Source: Prevotella sp.
GTDB taxonomy: Bacteria > Bacteroidota > Bacteroidia > Bacteroidales > Bacteroidaceae
Length of the DNA: 41,100 bases
Direction: 5' to 3'
NCBI GenBank assembly: GCA_017619375.1
Contig: JAFZSL010000015.1
Span: forward strand, 1-41,100
Shown here: positions 24,370 to 31,156 of the stretch, piece by piece
Position numbering within the stretch: position 1 is the stretch's first letter
How the letters are laid out: every line of letters begins with the position of its first letter
The notes under the pieces: model-generated
What the model was told of the DNA's origin: nothing
The model's input: the letters and a program-made list of their open reading frames with translations, nothing else
Databases searched by the model: none
Made by a program: the position numbers and the translations under genes

Positions 24370-26340
24370 TCACCACCACCAGCCACCGCCGCCGGGGCCG
24401 GGACCGGGACCGCCGCCTCCGCCGGGACCACCGTTGCCGGTGTATGCCGAGATGCTGACGGACGTGCCGCCGCTGACGCTGGCTCCTACATAACCCATGC
24501 CATTGAAGATGCTGACTCCGCTGCTGACGGTGACGTTGCTTTTCAAGGTGGGCTGTGAGGCACCTGAGACAACGAGGGTCGACCCGCCGCTCGCCGGTGT
24601 CTTGAAGGCGAAGGTCTCGTTGCCTATGCTCAGGGCGTACCAGGTGTTCTTGCTCCATGAGTTAGTGGAGTAACACGACTGGGTGAGGCTGCTGCCGTTC
24701 TCCAGTCCGCCGATGGCGATGATGGTGCCTCCCGTGAGATAGAGTTTCTTCTGCTGCTCGCTGTTGGCATCGATGGCCACCTCGGGTTGCGAACTGCCGA
24801 TGGCATAGACCAGTCCTCCCTTGATATAGCAGTTGCCGTTAGCGTCGATGCCGTCGTTGCCGGTGGAGCGTGCATAGACGTAGCCGCCACTGATGGTCAG
24901 GTTGCCGTTGCCATTGGCCGTGGTGCTGTATGAGGCGTTGATGGCGTCGTCGGTGGCGTTGACGGTGGTTTGTCCTCCTGTGATGTCGATGGATTTCTTG
25001 CTCTCCATGCCCTCGCCGCCGGCACCCGTCGTGGTGATGCTGATTACGGCATCATCGCCGACGGTCAGGGCTCCGTCGACCTTGATGCCTTTGGGCGACG
25101 ATTTGTAGTTTCTGCCGTAACGGTCGAGTTGCTGCGATGAAGAGATGGTGGAGAGGTTGCCGCTTGAAGAGGCGACGAGGGCGTTGCCGGAGGTGTTGAT
25201 GGTCAAGATGCCTCCAGTGGCGGTGAAGGTGCCGTCGCCGTTGATGCCCTTGCCTCCGGCACCCGTGCTGGTCAGGTTCGTCGTGCCTCCGCTGACGACG
25301 ATGTTGGCATCGGCACAAAGGCACGACGAAGCCTTGGTCTTCTTTTCGTCGCTGTCCCAGGCGCCGCCTCCCGTGGTTTTCACAGTGATGTTGCCTCCGC
25401 TGATTTTGAGGTCTCCGTCGCTCTTGATGCCTTTGACGGCTTTTGCTGTCACGAGGATGCCTACGGTGCCGTCTTGCAGGTAGACATTGCCGCTGTCCTC
25501 ATCCTCGTGGTCGGTCGTCTCGCCCGTTGTGGCATCGCCGTCGAGGTCGCACTGTATGCCATCGTCACCCGTGCCGCCGATGTTGATGGCACCGCTCTCC
25601 ATGAGGAAGTATTCGGTGCAGTTGATGCCGTCGCCTACGGCCTTTGTGATGTTGATGGTGGCTTTCTTCATTGTCATGTATTCACCAGTCTTGATACCGT
25701 GCTTCGTGTTGCCCGCCACGTTGAGAGTGCCTTCCTGTGCAAATTCGGCGTGGCCCTTGATGTAGAGGCATCCTTTCTGCGTACCATTGGCGGCGTCTGT
25801 CAGCGTGTTGGTGGTGCCTGTCATCACTTTGACCTTGATGCGCTTGCCGTTTTGGATGTGAATGGCGGCACCGCTGTACACGGGTGTCGTGTTGGTCAGT
25901 GTCACGCCGTTCAACGCTATCGTGGCCTTGTATGAGCCCGACATGTAGAACTCGCCATCTGTCGTCGCACCGCTTAGTGTATAGGTGATTTCTTGAGCCA
26001 GGTTGTCACTTTGGACGATGGAGACGTGTGCGCCGTCGACGGTCGGTGTGACGTAGCGCGCCACGTCGCCAGCCACGGTGATGGTGGCCGTCGTGCCGTT
26101 GTAGTCGACAGCGACAGTCCCGTCGGCCACGCTGGTGTCATCCACCGTCATCGCGTCGATGTCGGTCAGTGGGAGTTCTTTTCCCATGATGGTCACCGTC
26201 TGGCCGTCGGTATAGGTCATTTCGCCCGTCTGAGTGGAAGGAAATCGGTATGTGACGCTGCCCACCTTTACGTTCAGCGTTTGGCCCGTGGCTGCTATCG
26301 TCAGCATGAGGGCCATGAGGAGAGCATGTATCTTCTTCAT
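24370..26340 (-). CDS. Secreted beta-helix carbohydrate-binding protein (Cthe_2159/DUF4353-like)
   Basis: 656 residues. Signal peptide MKKIHALLMALMLTIAATGQ; a short beta domain to about residue 125; then a long right-handed parallel beta-helix of short Gly/Asn/Thr-rich rungs (AAIHIQNGKRIKVKV, GCLYIKGHAEFAQEG, GDGINCTEYFLMESGAINI, GDDGIQCDLD, KGIKSDGDLKISGG, DGIDANGNCYIKGGLV). This matches the Cthe_2159 family, known to bind cellulose and polygalacturonate; Asp-rich turns could bind calcium. The C-terminus is remarkable: a Gly/Pro tract ending in Trp-Trp-Trp. The ATG overlaps the upstream stop (ATGA). Co-transcription with a LytS/LytTR pair suggests it is either the sensed surface component or the main output. 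Confidence 0.88.
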   Translation of the reverse strand: MKKIHALLMALMLTIAATGQTLNVKVGSVTYRFPSTQTGEMTYTDGQTVTIMGKELPLTDIDAMTVDDTSVADGTVAVDYNGTTATITVAGDVARYVTPTVDGAHVSIVQSDNLAQEITYTLSGATTDGEFYMSGSYKATIALNGVTLTNTTPVYSGAAIHIQNGKRIKVKVMTGTTNTLTDAANGTQKGCLYIKGHAEFAQEGTLNVAGNTKHGIKTGEYMTMKKATINITKAVGDGINCTEYFLMESGAINIGGTGDDGIQCDLDGDATTGETTDHEDEDSGNVYLQDGTVGILVTAKAVKGIKSDGDLKISGGNITVKTTGGGAWDSDEKKTKASSCLCADANIVVSGGTTNLTSTGAGGKGINGDGTFTATGGILTINTSGNALVASSSGNLSTISSSQQLDRYGRNYKSSPKGIKVDGALTVGDDAVISITTTGAGGEGMESKKSIDITGGQTTVNATDDAINASYSTTANGNGNLTISGGYVYARSTGNDGIDANGNCYIKGGLVYAIGSSQPEVAIDANSEQQKKLYLTGGTIIAIGGLENGSSLTQSCYSTNSWSKNTWYALSIGNETFAFKTPASGGSTLVVSGASQPTLKSNVTVSSGVSIFNGMGYVGASVSGGTSVSISAYTGNGGPGGGGGPGPGPGGGGWWW

Positions 26341-26738
26341 TTCACTACGATTTTTTGGGTTTTGCTTTTGGTCTTGACGATGTAGACGCCTTTTCTCATT
26401 TGCTCCTTGGCGATTTTGTGGCCCTGCAGGTCGTAGATTTCGGTGGCCTCTTCGAGCGTGGTGCTGGTTGCCTCCTCGATGCCGGTGGTCTCGTCGATGT
26501 TCGAAAAATACATCTTTGAGAGGTTGGTGAGGGTGAACGTCTGCGAGCCGGCTGTCAGTGTGTTTCCGTTGATGGTCAGCGTCAGCGACGATATAGCGAC
26601 AGAGACTTTTGCTCCGTCTGTCATCTCAAAGGTCAGGTAGTTGTAGGCGCTCTCCGCCATGTCCGGGAGAGGGTGGACCCTGCCCTGCACCGTCAGTGCT
26701 CCTGCAAGGGTCATCAGTAATAAAGCAATCTTTTTCAT
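26337..26738 (-). CDS. Small secreted protein with sorting-like tail
   Basis: 133 residues from ATG 26738, chosen because the promoter's -7 box at 26803-26796 leaves the longer start (26798) untranscribed. Signal peptide MKKIALLLMTLAGALTVQG. The middle (NYLTFEMTDGAKVSVAISS, LTINGNTLTAGSQTFTLTNLSKMYFS) repeats the strand pattern found in the first 60 residues of the next gene's product (YRFPSTQTGEMTYTDGQTVTIMG). The end (IYDLQGHKIAKEQMRKGVYI, then KTQKIVVK) resembles a type IX secretion C-terminal signal. The stop overlaps the start of the beta-helix gene. First gene of the four-gene operon; molecular role unknown. Confidence 0.8.
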   Translation of the reverse strand: MKKIALLLMTLAGALTVQGRVHPLPDMAESAYNYLTFEMTDGAKVSVAISSLTLTINGNTLTAGSQTFTLTNLSKMYFSNIDETTGIEEATSTTLEEATEIYDLQGHKIAKEQMRKGVYIVKTKSKTQKIVVK

Positions 26739-26795
26739 ATGTTGCATCTTGATTGTTCTTGTGCTTTCCCATCCTTCATGGTGGGAATTGCTTTG

Positions 26796-26825
26796 CAAAG
26801 ATAGCCATTAATCGAGATTTTCAAC
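26796..26825 (-). promoter_or_regulatory. Promoter of the LytTR/beta-helix operon
   Basis: Minus strand TATCTTTG at 26803-26796 is a perfect -7 box. The -33 region is weak: GTTG at 26825-26822 with an 18-base spacer. A weak -33 element beside direct repeats fits an activator-dependent promoter. Confidence 0.6.
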
Positions 26826-26862
26826 GAATTTGTTCAACGAAACCCCCGATTTGTTCAACATA
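26820..26862 (-). promoter_or_regulatory. Candidate LytTR operator
   Basis: ATTTGTTCAAC occurs at 26828-26838 and 26849-26859, exactly 21 bases apart; a third related TTCAACGAA lies at 26820-26828 over the -33 region. On the minus strand the half-sites read GTTGAACAAAT. LytTR regulators bind direct repeats about two turns apart just upstream of -35 regions, which is the geometry here. Confidence 0.6.
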
Positions 26863-26916
26863 ATGCTCCTATGCCATCACCTGGATGCCTGCAGTTGAAG
26901 GTCCGTCCGCCGACAT

Positions 26917-26980
26917 GTCCCCCGAAGTCGTAGGGGCGGGTCTTGTGCCCGCCCGATAATGATGTCGACATCCCGAATTG
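26917..26980. repeat. GC-rich dispersed palindrome, copy 4
   Basis: Core 26930-26954 (GTAGGGGCGGGTCTTG then TGCCCGCCC), preceded by CCCCCGAAGTC and followed by ATGTCGACATCCCGAATT. It matches copy 3 at 21835-21890 in opposite orientation along its whole length. Confidence 0.85.
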
Positions 26981-27031
26981 TAGAGATTTGTCGGAGACCC
27001 ACGATCATAGTTAGTAATTTGAGAATTTTGC

Positions 27032-27056
27032 GGGCGGGTACAAGACCCGCCCCTAC
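27032..27056. repeat. GC-rich dispersed palindrome, copy 5 (inverted to copy 4)
   Basis: GGGCGGGTACAAGACC then CGCCCCTAC: the reverse complement of the core at 26930-26954 with one difference. The pair could form a long stem in a transcript leaving the DUF1648 gene, which ends upstream on the minus strand, and may act as its terminator. Confidence 0.8.
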
Positions 27057-27121
27057 AGTGTGCTCAGAGAATTTGAAACAAAGTTGTAGTCAACAAGTTA
27101 CAAATTTAAAGCAATAGAAAT

Positions 27122-27646
27122 TTATGCTTTACGTGCCCGTGCGATCAAGATGGTGAAGATGATGGTCACAACAATAATCATCCCTATGGCGGCAATCAAC
27201 AGATAGCGTGGCCAGGGTGATTCTGGATAGCCCATCATCAGAATGGTGCTGATGAATAACAGGCCGGTCACCAAAGCGATGATGCGTACCATGCGGCTGG
27301 CCAGAATGTATTGGCGGGGTGTCTTCAACTTCGTGGGAGGGTTGACGACGTAGGTGGGCACGTAGGCGCATGCCGTCATTCCCAATGTCAGGATGGTGGA
27401 GATGCCTGCTATGAACAGGATGACCATCCGGCTGCCTTCATTGTTGGGGTTGCCATTCAGGTCGAAGTGTGTGGGTATGGTCTCTGGAGCGTGGCGATAC
27501 ATCAACACCGCCACCACCCATGTGACGATGATGATGAAGAGAGACGCTATCTCGAAGATGGTCGACTCAAGCGTGCGTCCCATCCGGATATGCTGCACCT
27601 TGTCGCAGTCTGATTTGAAAAATCTGAATAAACGTAAACGTATCAT
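27122..27646 (-). CDS. DUF1648-type membrane protein
   Basis: 174 residues with four membrane helices (IASLFIIIVTWVVAVLMY, VILFIAGISTILTLGMTAC, IIALVTGLLFISTILMMGY, YLLIAAIGMIIVVTIIFTIL). The motif APETIPTHFDLNGNPN between helices 1 and 2 is the DUF1648 signature, shared with SdpI-type immunity/signalling proteins. The ATG overlaps the stop of the Arc-like gene in an ATGA. An alternative start is Met22 (MGRTLES). Last gene of the SPFH operon. A role in membrane stress or in responding to membrane-active compounds is possible from the SdpI relation but is only inference. Confidence 0.82.
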   Translation of the reverse strand: MIRLRLFRFFKSDCDKVQHIRMGRTLESTIFEIASLFIIIVTWVVAVLMYRHAPETIPTHFDLNGNPNNEGSRMVILFIAGISTILTLGMTACAYVPTYVVNPPTKLKTPRQYILASRMVRIIALVTGLLFISTILMMGYPESPWPRYLLIAAIGMIIVVTIIFTILIARARKA

Positions 27647-27858
27647 TGGTCTTGTTCGCTTTCTTGGTCATCAGTCTTTTCTGTCTTCTTTTTAGGCAGA
27701 CGCCCAGCCTTGCGTAGGGCCTCGGTGATAATCCACTGCAACTGTCCGTTGGTGGAGCGGAATTCATCGGCGGCCCACGCTTCTATGGCATTCATCGTGC
27801 TGCTGTCAACGCGCAGGATAAAACTTTTAGTCTTGGACGTTTTCTTGGCCTTTTCCAT
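27643..27858 (-). CDS. Arc-like ribbon-helix-helix protein
   Basis: 71 residues. KSFILRVDSSTMNAIEAWAADEFRSTNGQLQWIITEALRKAG has the strand-helix-helix spacing of Arc/MetJ-type DNA-binding proteins, with a short N-terminal basic arm and an acidic, Gln-rich tail (EKTDDQESEQDQ). It would bind DNA as a dimer of dimers. It lies 58 bases after the SPFH gene and is coupled by a four-base overlap to the DUF1648 gene. It may regulate the operon, but I cannot point to an operator. Confidence 0.8.
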   Translation of the reverse strand: MEKAKKTSKTKSFILRVDSSTMNAIEAWAADEFRSTNGQLQWIITEALRKAGRLPKKKTEKTDDQESEQDQ

Positions 27859-27916
27859 GATGATGGTTTGAGACGGAGTGATTAAAATGCTCCTTTAATG
27901 GTCAATGGTCTTCTGT

Positions 27917-28885
27917 TTAATGATTGAGAGTCCCGGCGTTGACGACAGGTTGGGCAGAGTCATCTCCACACAGCACCACCATCAGGTTGCTCACCATGGC
28001 GGCCTTCTTGTCGTCGTCGAGTTCCACCACGTCCTCGTCGGAGAGTTTTTGGAGAGCCATCTTCACCATCGATACCGCTCCTTCTACAATCTTCTCCCGG
28101 GCGGTAATGATGGCTGAAGCCTGTTGGCGACGCAACATCACGGCAGCAATCTCAGGAGCATAAGCCAGATAGTTGATGCGGGCTTCCACCACTTCTATTC
28201 CTGCCAATGCCAGCCGCTCGTCGAGTTTCTGTTCCAGTTGCTCGTTGATCTCGTCGGCACTCGAGCGCAGCGTAGGCTCGTCGGTTGGGGCGTCCTCATC
28301 GTCGTAGGCATACTGTCCGGCCACTTGACGGAGGGCGGCGTCACTCTGCACGCGCACAAACTTCTCCAGTGCGTTCATGATGCTTTTTGCGCTGCTGCCC
28401 AATTCATTGGGAGAACTGGCCATGGTCTGTGAGTCGACCTCAAACATGGCTTTGTAGGTATCTTTCAGTTTCCAAACAAGCACCAGGCCAATCATCACGG
28501 GGTTGCCTGTCTTGTCGTTCACTTTGATGGGCTCCGCGTCGAGGTTTCGTGCACGCAGCGACACCTTCTTGGAGGAGTAGAACGGATTGATCCAAAAGAA
28601 ACCAGTGCGGGTGAACGTACCGCTATATTTACCAAACCAGGTGAGCACACGGGCCTCGTTGGGCTCCAACAGCAGGAAACCACCCCAGAAGACGATGCTT
28701 ACCAGAAGCACCACGCAACTGGCCGCTAACAGCCAACCGCCTTGAGCGCCATTGTTGCCGTCTAACAGGATGATGCTGTAGATGATTCCTGCGATAGATA
28801 AGATGAGTAATGCCAAATTGACAAACAACATCAAGAATCCATTGATGGCATTCCCTGAAAATGCGATTTCTTTTTTATTTTCCAT
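27917..28885 (-). CDS. SPFH/prohibitin-family membrane protein
   Basis: 322 residues from MENKKEIAF (ATG 28885); the longer frame to 28936 runs past the promoter. Two N-terminal membrane helices ([20 protein letters not shown] and [20 protein letters not shown]) precede an SPFH domain beginning [17 protein letters not shown], with [20 protein letters not shown] and [13 protein letters not shown] long helical part follows ([57 protein letters not shown]), typical of the oligomerising coiled coil. Members form membrane microdomain rings and affect protease or signalling complexes. First gene of the operon with the Arc-like and DUF1648 genes, an arrangement I recall as recurrent in Bacteroidetes. 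Confidence 0.9.
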   Translation of the reverse strand: MENKKEIAFSGNAINGFLMLFVNLALLILSIAGIIYSIILLDGNNGAQGGWLLAASCVVLLVSIVFWGGFLLLEPNEARVLTWFGKYSGTFTRTGFFWINPFYSSKKVSLRARNLDAEPIKVNDKTGNPVMIGLVLVWKLKDTYKAMFEVDSQTMASSPNELGSSAKSIMNALEKFVRVQSDAALRQVAGQYAYDDEDAPTDEPTLRSSADEINEQLEQKLDERLALAGIEVVEARINYLAYAPEIAAVMLRRQQASAIITAREKIVEGAVSMVKMALQKLSDEDVVELDDDKKAAMVSNLMVVLCGDDSAQPVVNAGTLNH

Positions 28886-28933
28886 TTTGGTTATTTTTAT
28901 AAGGTGATTAATAATGATATCATTTTGATATTG

Positions 28934-28941
28934 CAAATATA
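28934..28941 (-). promoter_or_regulatory. -7 box of the SPFH operon
   Basis: TATATTTG on the minus strand (28941-28934), 48 bases before ATG 28885. No clear TTTG at -33; the region is AT-rich. Confidence 0.5.
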
Positions 28942-29084
28942 TTAAATTGTTTTTTATGTTGTATCTGTCTTGCCAATTATTTAACGATTATTAACCAAAC
29001 GCCATGCTCATGTAACCATTCAGCGAATCGTTATTAACACGCGCATGGTGAGCCTCTTCCTCCCGAAAAACGCTTCGCTTAAGA

Positions 29085-29126
29085 AAAAGATATAAAAAGA
29101 TTGAAAAATTGACCTTTTTAATCTTC
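29085..29126 (-). terminator. Terminator of the fucosidase gene
   Basis: On the minus strand AAGATTAAAAA and TTTTTCAATCTT pair with one bulge and a six-base loop, followed by TTATATCTTTTTC. It lies about 90 bases after the fucosidase stop. The rest of 28942-29211 shows no gene. Confidence 0.6.
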
Positions 29127-29211
29127 TATTTTTATTGCATTAACATCTTGTGAATCAAAGGTATAAGAGATGCATAAGATTAGAATCTTGTAGACGGTGT
29201 AAGTGGACTGC

Positions 29212-30969
29212 CTATTTTTGTGATGGACTACAGTTTACAACTTCGATGTCTTCGAATGACATACGGTCGCCCTCGGCAAGTCGGTCTGCCTCGAATCGCA
29301 GGATTTTGGCCTTGACAGGCGTGAAATTGATGGTCTGCCAGATGGGGTTGTTCACAATGTTCGAGAACTCACCTGAGGCGAGTTTCGTCCATTCTTGCCA
29401 GTCAGAGGAGGCCCAAAGGGTATAGTGAGTCACGATACCATTCTTCGACCCTTGCAACGGAAGATAGCGGAAAGACGTAAAAGTCTGCTCGTTGTCAAAG
29501 TCGATGAACATCTGTTTGGCAGAACCGAAGAAGATGTGCAGCCCTGAAGATTTTTTCTCACCGGAATCAGGAATGTCGGCCGTCAATTCCGGGGCGAGAT
29601 ATACGGCGGTTTTTTGGATAATCGGTTCACACTTGGCATCGGTGATGGTGAAGCGCAGGCGTGTTGCCTCGACAGTGGGGAAGCAGATGATGCGTCGATG
29701 GCCTATGGTGGTCAGGCCGTCGCCCTGCTCCACGAGTTCATCCTTCAGCGACACCCATTGGCCGTTGACCTCGGCCTCCAAGGAGAACTTTTTCACGCGC
29801 TGTCCGTAGCGGATATCCTCTTCTGCCACGAAACGGTTGAAGGCGGTGGGCTTTTTAAAGGTGATGACGAAAGAGCGACCATCGTCGCTGCGGCGAATCT
29901 TTGCCTTTTTGGCAAGGTCTGTCTTAAACACTTCATGTATCATCTTGTTGAAGGCAATGCCACGAAGGCTGTCTGTCGGATGGATGCGACCATTGGGCAT
30001 GACGGGGAAGTTGAGTAGGAGCGTGGAGTTACGGCCGACACTCTTATAGTAGGTGTCCATCAGTTTAGAGAGGCTCTTCACATGTGCATCCTCTGTGGTG
30101 TGGTAAAACCACCCCGGTCGGATGCTGGTGTTCGTCTCTCCTGGCACCCATGAGTCGCCTGTCTCCAGTCCGAAGTGCAGCATGGGCCATGTGACTTCAC
30201 CCTCCTTGTTCAGCAGGCTCCAGTTCGTCTCTCCCACGTTGCCGGCCTCTGTGCCCACCCAGCGTAGGTCGCCGCGGTCGCCGCCATCGTTCCAGATGAC
30301 GGCATGGGGCTGCAGTTCACGAATCATGCGAAATGTCTCTGCCCATCCGTAATAGGTCTTTCCATCGATTTTGCGAGTCTCGTTGGCTCCGCCATACCAG
30401 CCGTCACCACCGTTGGCCCCGTCGAACCACACCTCGAAGATATCGCCGTATTGCGTAAGCAATTCTCGCAGTTGGTTGCGGAAGTATTCGACGTAGGCAG
30501 GGCGTCCATATTCAGGGTGGTTCCTGTCCCATGGTGAGAGATAGACGGCGAATTTCAATCCCTCCTCGCGGCAAGCGTCAGCCAATTCGCGCACCACGTC
30601 GCCCTTGCCGTTCTTCCATGGTGTGTTCTTCACGGAATAATCCGTATATTTCGAGGGCCACATGCAGAATCCGCAGTGGTGTTTGGCGGTGAAGATGATA
30701 CCCTTCATTCCCGCCTGCTTGCAGACTCGCGCCCACTGCCGGCAATCCAGGTTGTCCGGGTTGAACAATTCCAACTTCTCATTCCCGAATCCCCATTCCT
30801 CATCGGTATAGGTGTTCATCGAGTAGTGGATAAAAGCGTACATCTCCATATCCTGCCATTTCAACTGATCTTCCGTAGGCACAGGGCCGCAGGGAGTTGG
30901 TGTGGCTTTCTTCTGTGCAGAAGCGTGCATTGCGAACAACAGCAGCATGACTGTGACGAATTGTTTCAT
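29212..30969 (-). CDS. Secreted GH29 alpha-L-fucosidase-like enzyme with F5/8C domain
   Basis: 585 residues. Signal peptide MKQFVTVMLLLFAMHASAQ. The GH29 barrel (about 30-350) shows FIHYSMNTYTDEEWG, GMKGIIFTAKHHCGFCMWPS, EGLKFAVYLSPWDRNHPEYG and the nucleophile Asp183 in EVWFDGANGG. The acid/base residue is not conserved in the family and I do not assign it. A middle beta domain follows, then a C-terminal F5/8 type C (discoidin) sugar-binding domain (about 470-585; TSFRYLPLQG, HYTLWASSDWQEWTKLASGEF). Expected reaction: release of terminal alpha-L-fucose from glycans, exo-acting, periplasmic. Immediately upstream of its ATG is the 11-bp repeat array of the composite element, which would lie in its leader or promoter region. 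Confidence 0.9.
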   Translation of the reverse strand: MKQFVTVMLLLFAMHASAQKKATPTPCGPVPTEDQLKWQDMEMYAFIHYSMNTYTDEEWGFGNEKLELFNPDNLDCRQWARVCKQAGMKGIIFTAKHHCGFCMWPSKYTDYSVKNTPWKNGKGDVVRELADACREEGLKFAVYLSPWDRNHPEYGRPAYVEYFRNQLRELLTQYGDIFEVWFDGANGGDGWYGGANETRKIDGKTYYGWAETFRMIRELQPHAVIWNDGGDRGDLRWVGTEAGNVGETNWSLLNKEGEVTWPMLHFGLETGDSWVPGETNTSIRPGWFYHTTEDAHVKSLSKLMDTYYKSVGRNSTLLLNFPVMPNGRIHPTDSLRGIAFNKMIHEVFKTDLAKKAKIRRSDDGRSFVITFKKPTAFNRFVAEEDIRYGQRVKKFSLEAEVNGQWVSLKDELVEQGDGLTTIGHRRIICFPTVEATRLRFTITDAKCEPIIQKTAVYLAPELTADIPDSGEKKSSGLHIFFGSAKQMFIDFDNEQTFTSFRYLPLQGSKNGIVTHYTLWASSDWQEWTKLASGEFSNIVNNPIWQTINFTPVKAKILRFEADRLAEGDRMSFEDIEVVNCSPSQK

Positions 30970-30977
30970 ATTATTCA

Positions 30978-31150
30978 GGAGTTAAAGGGGAGTTAAAGAG
31001 GAGTTAAAGGGGAGTTAAAGAGGAGTTAAAGGGGAGTTAAAGGGACGTATGTATGTTTGTTTCGGGAGTTAAAGGGGAGTCCGTCTGATTGTTTCACCCA
31101 GACGGGGGTGTCAACCCCCGGTAAAGGGACGTATGTCTGTTTGTTTCGGC
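30978..31150 (-). repeat. Composite dispersed repeat with 6-unit 11-bp array, copy 2
   Basis: Read on the minus strand from 31150: CCGAAACAAACAGACATACG, the palindrome CGGGGGTTGACACCCCCG followed by TCTGGGTGAAACAA, TCCCCTTTAACTCCCGAAAC, AAACATACATACGTCCC, then six 11-base units (TTTAACTCCCC / TTTAACTCCTC; plus strand GGAGTTAAAGG) at 31043-30978. Same order as copy 1 at 16181-16487. It fills the gap between the GH5 stop (31157) and the fucosidase ATG (30969). Confidence 0.88.
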
Positions 31151-31156
31151 TCCCCT

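Noticed and set aside
23681-24493. Plus-strand frame of 270 codons
   Set aside because: Antisense to the histidine kinase and the end of the beta-helix gene; His/Glu/Val-rich shadow composition.
24344-24658. N-terminal extension of the histidine kinase
   Set aside because: The 105 added residues are an Arg/Gln-rich frame-shifted shadow of the beta-helix gene's end; the membrane protein starts at 24343.
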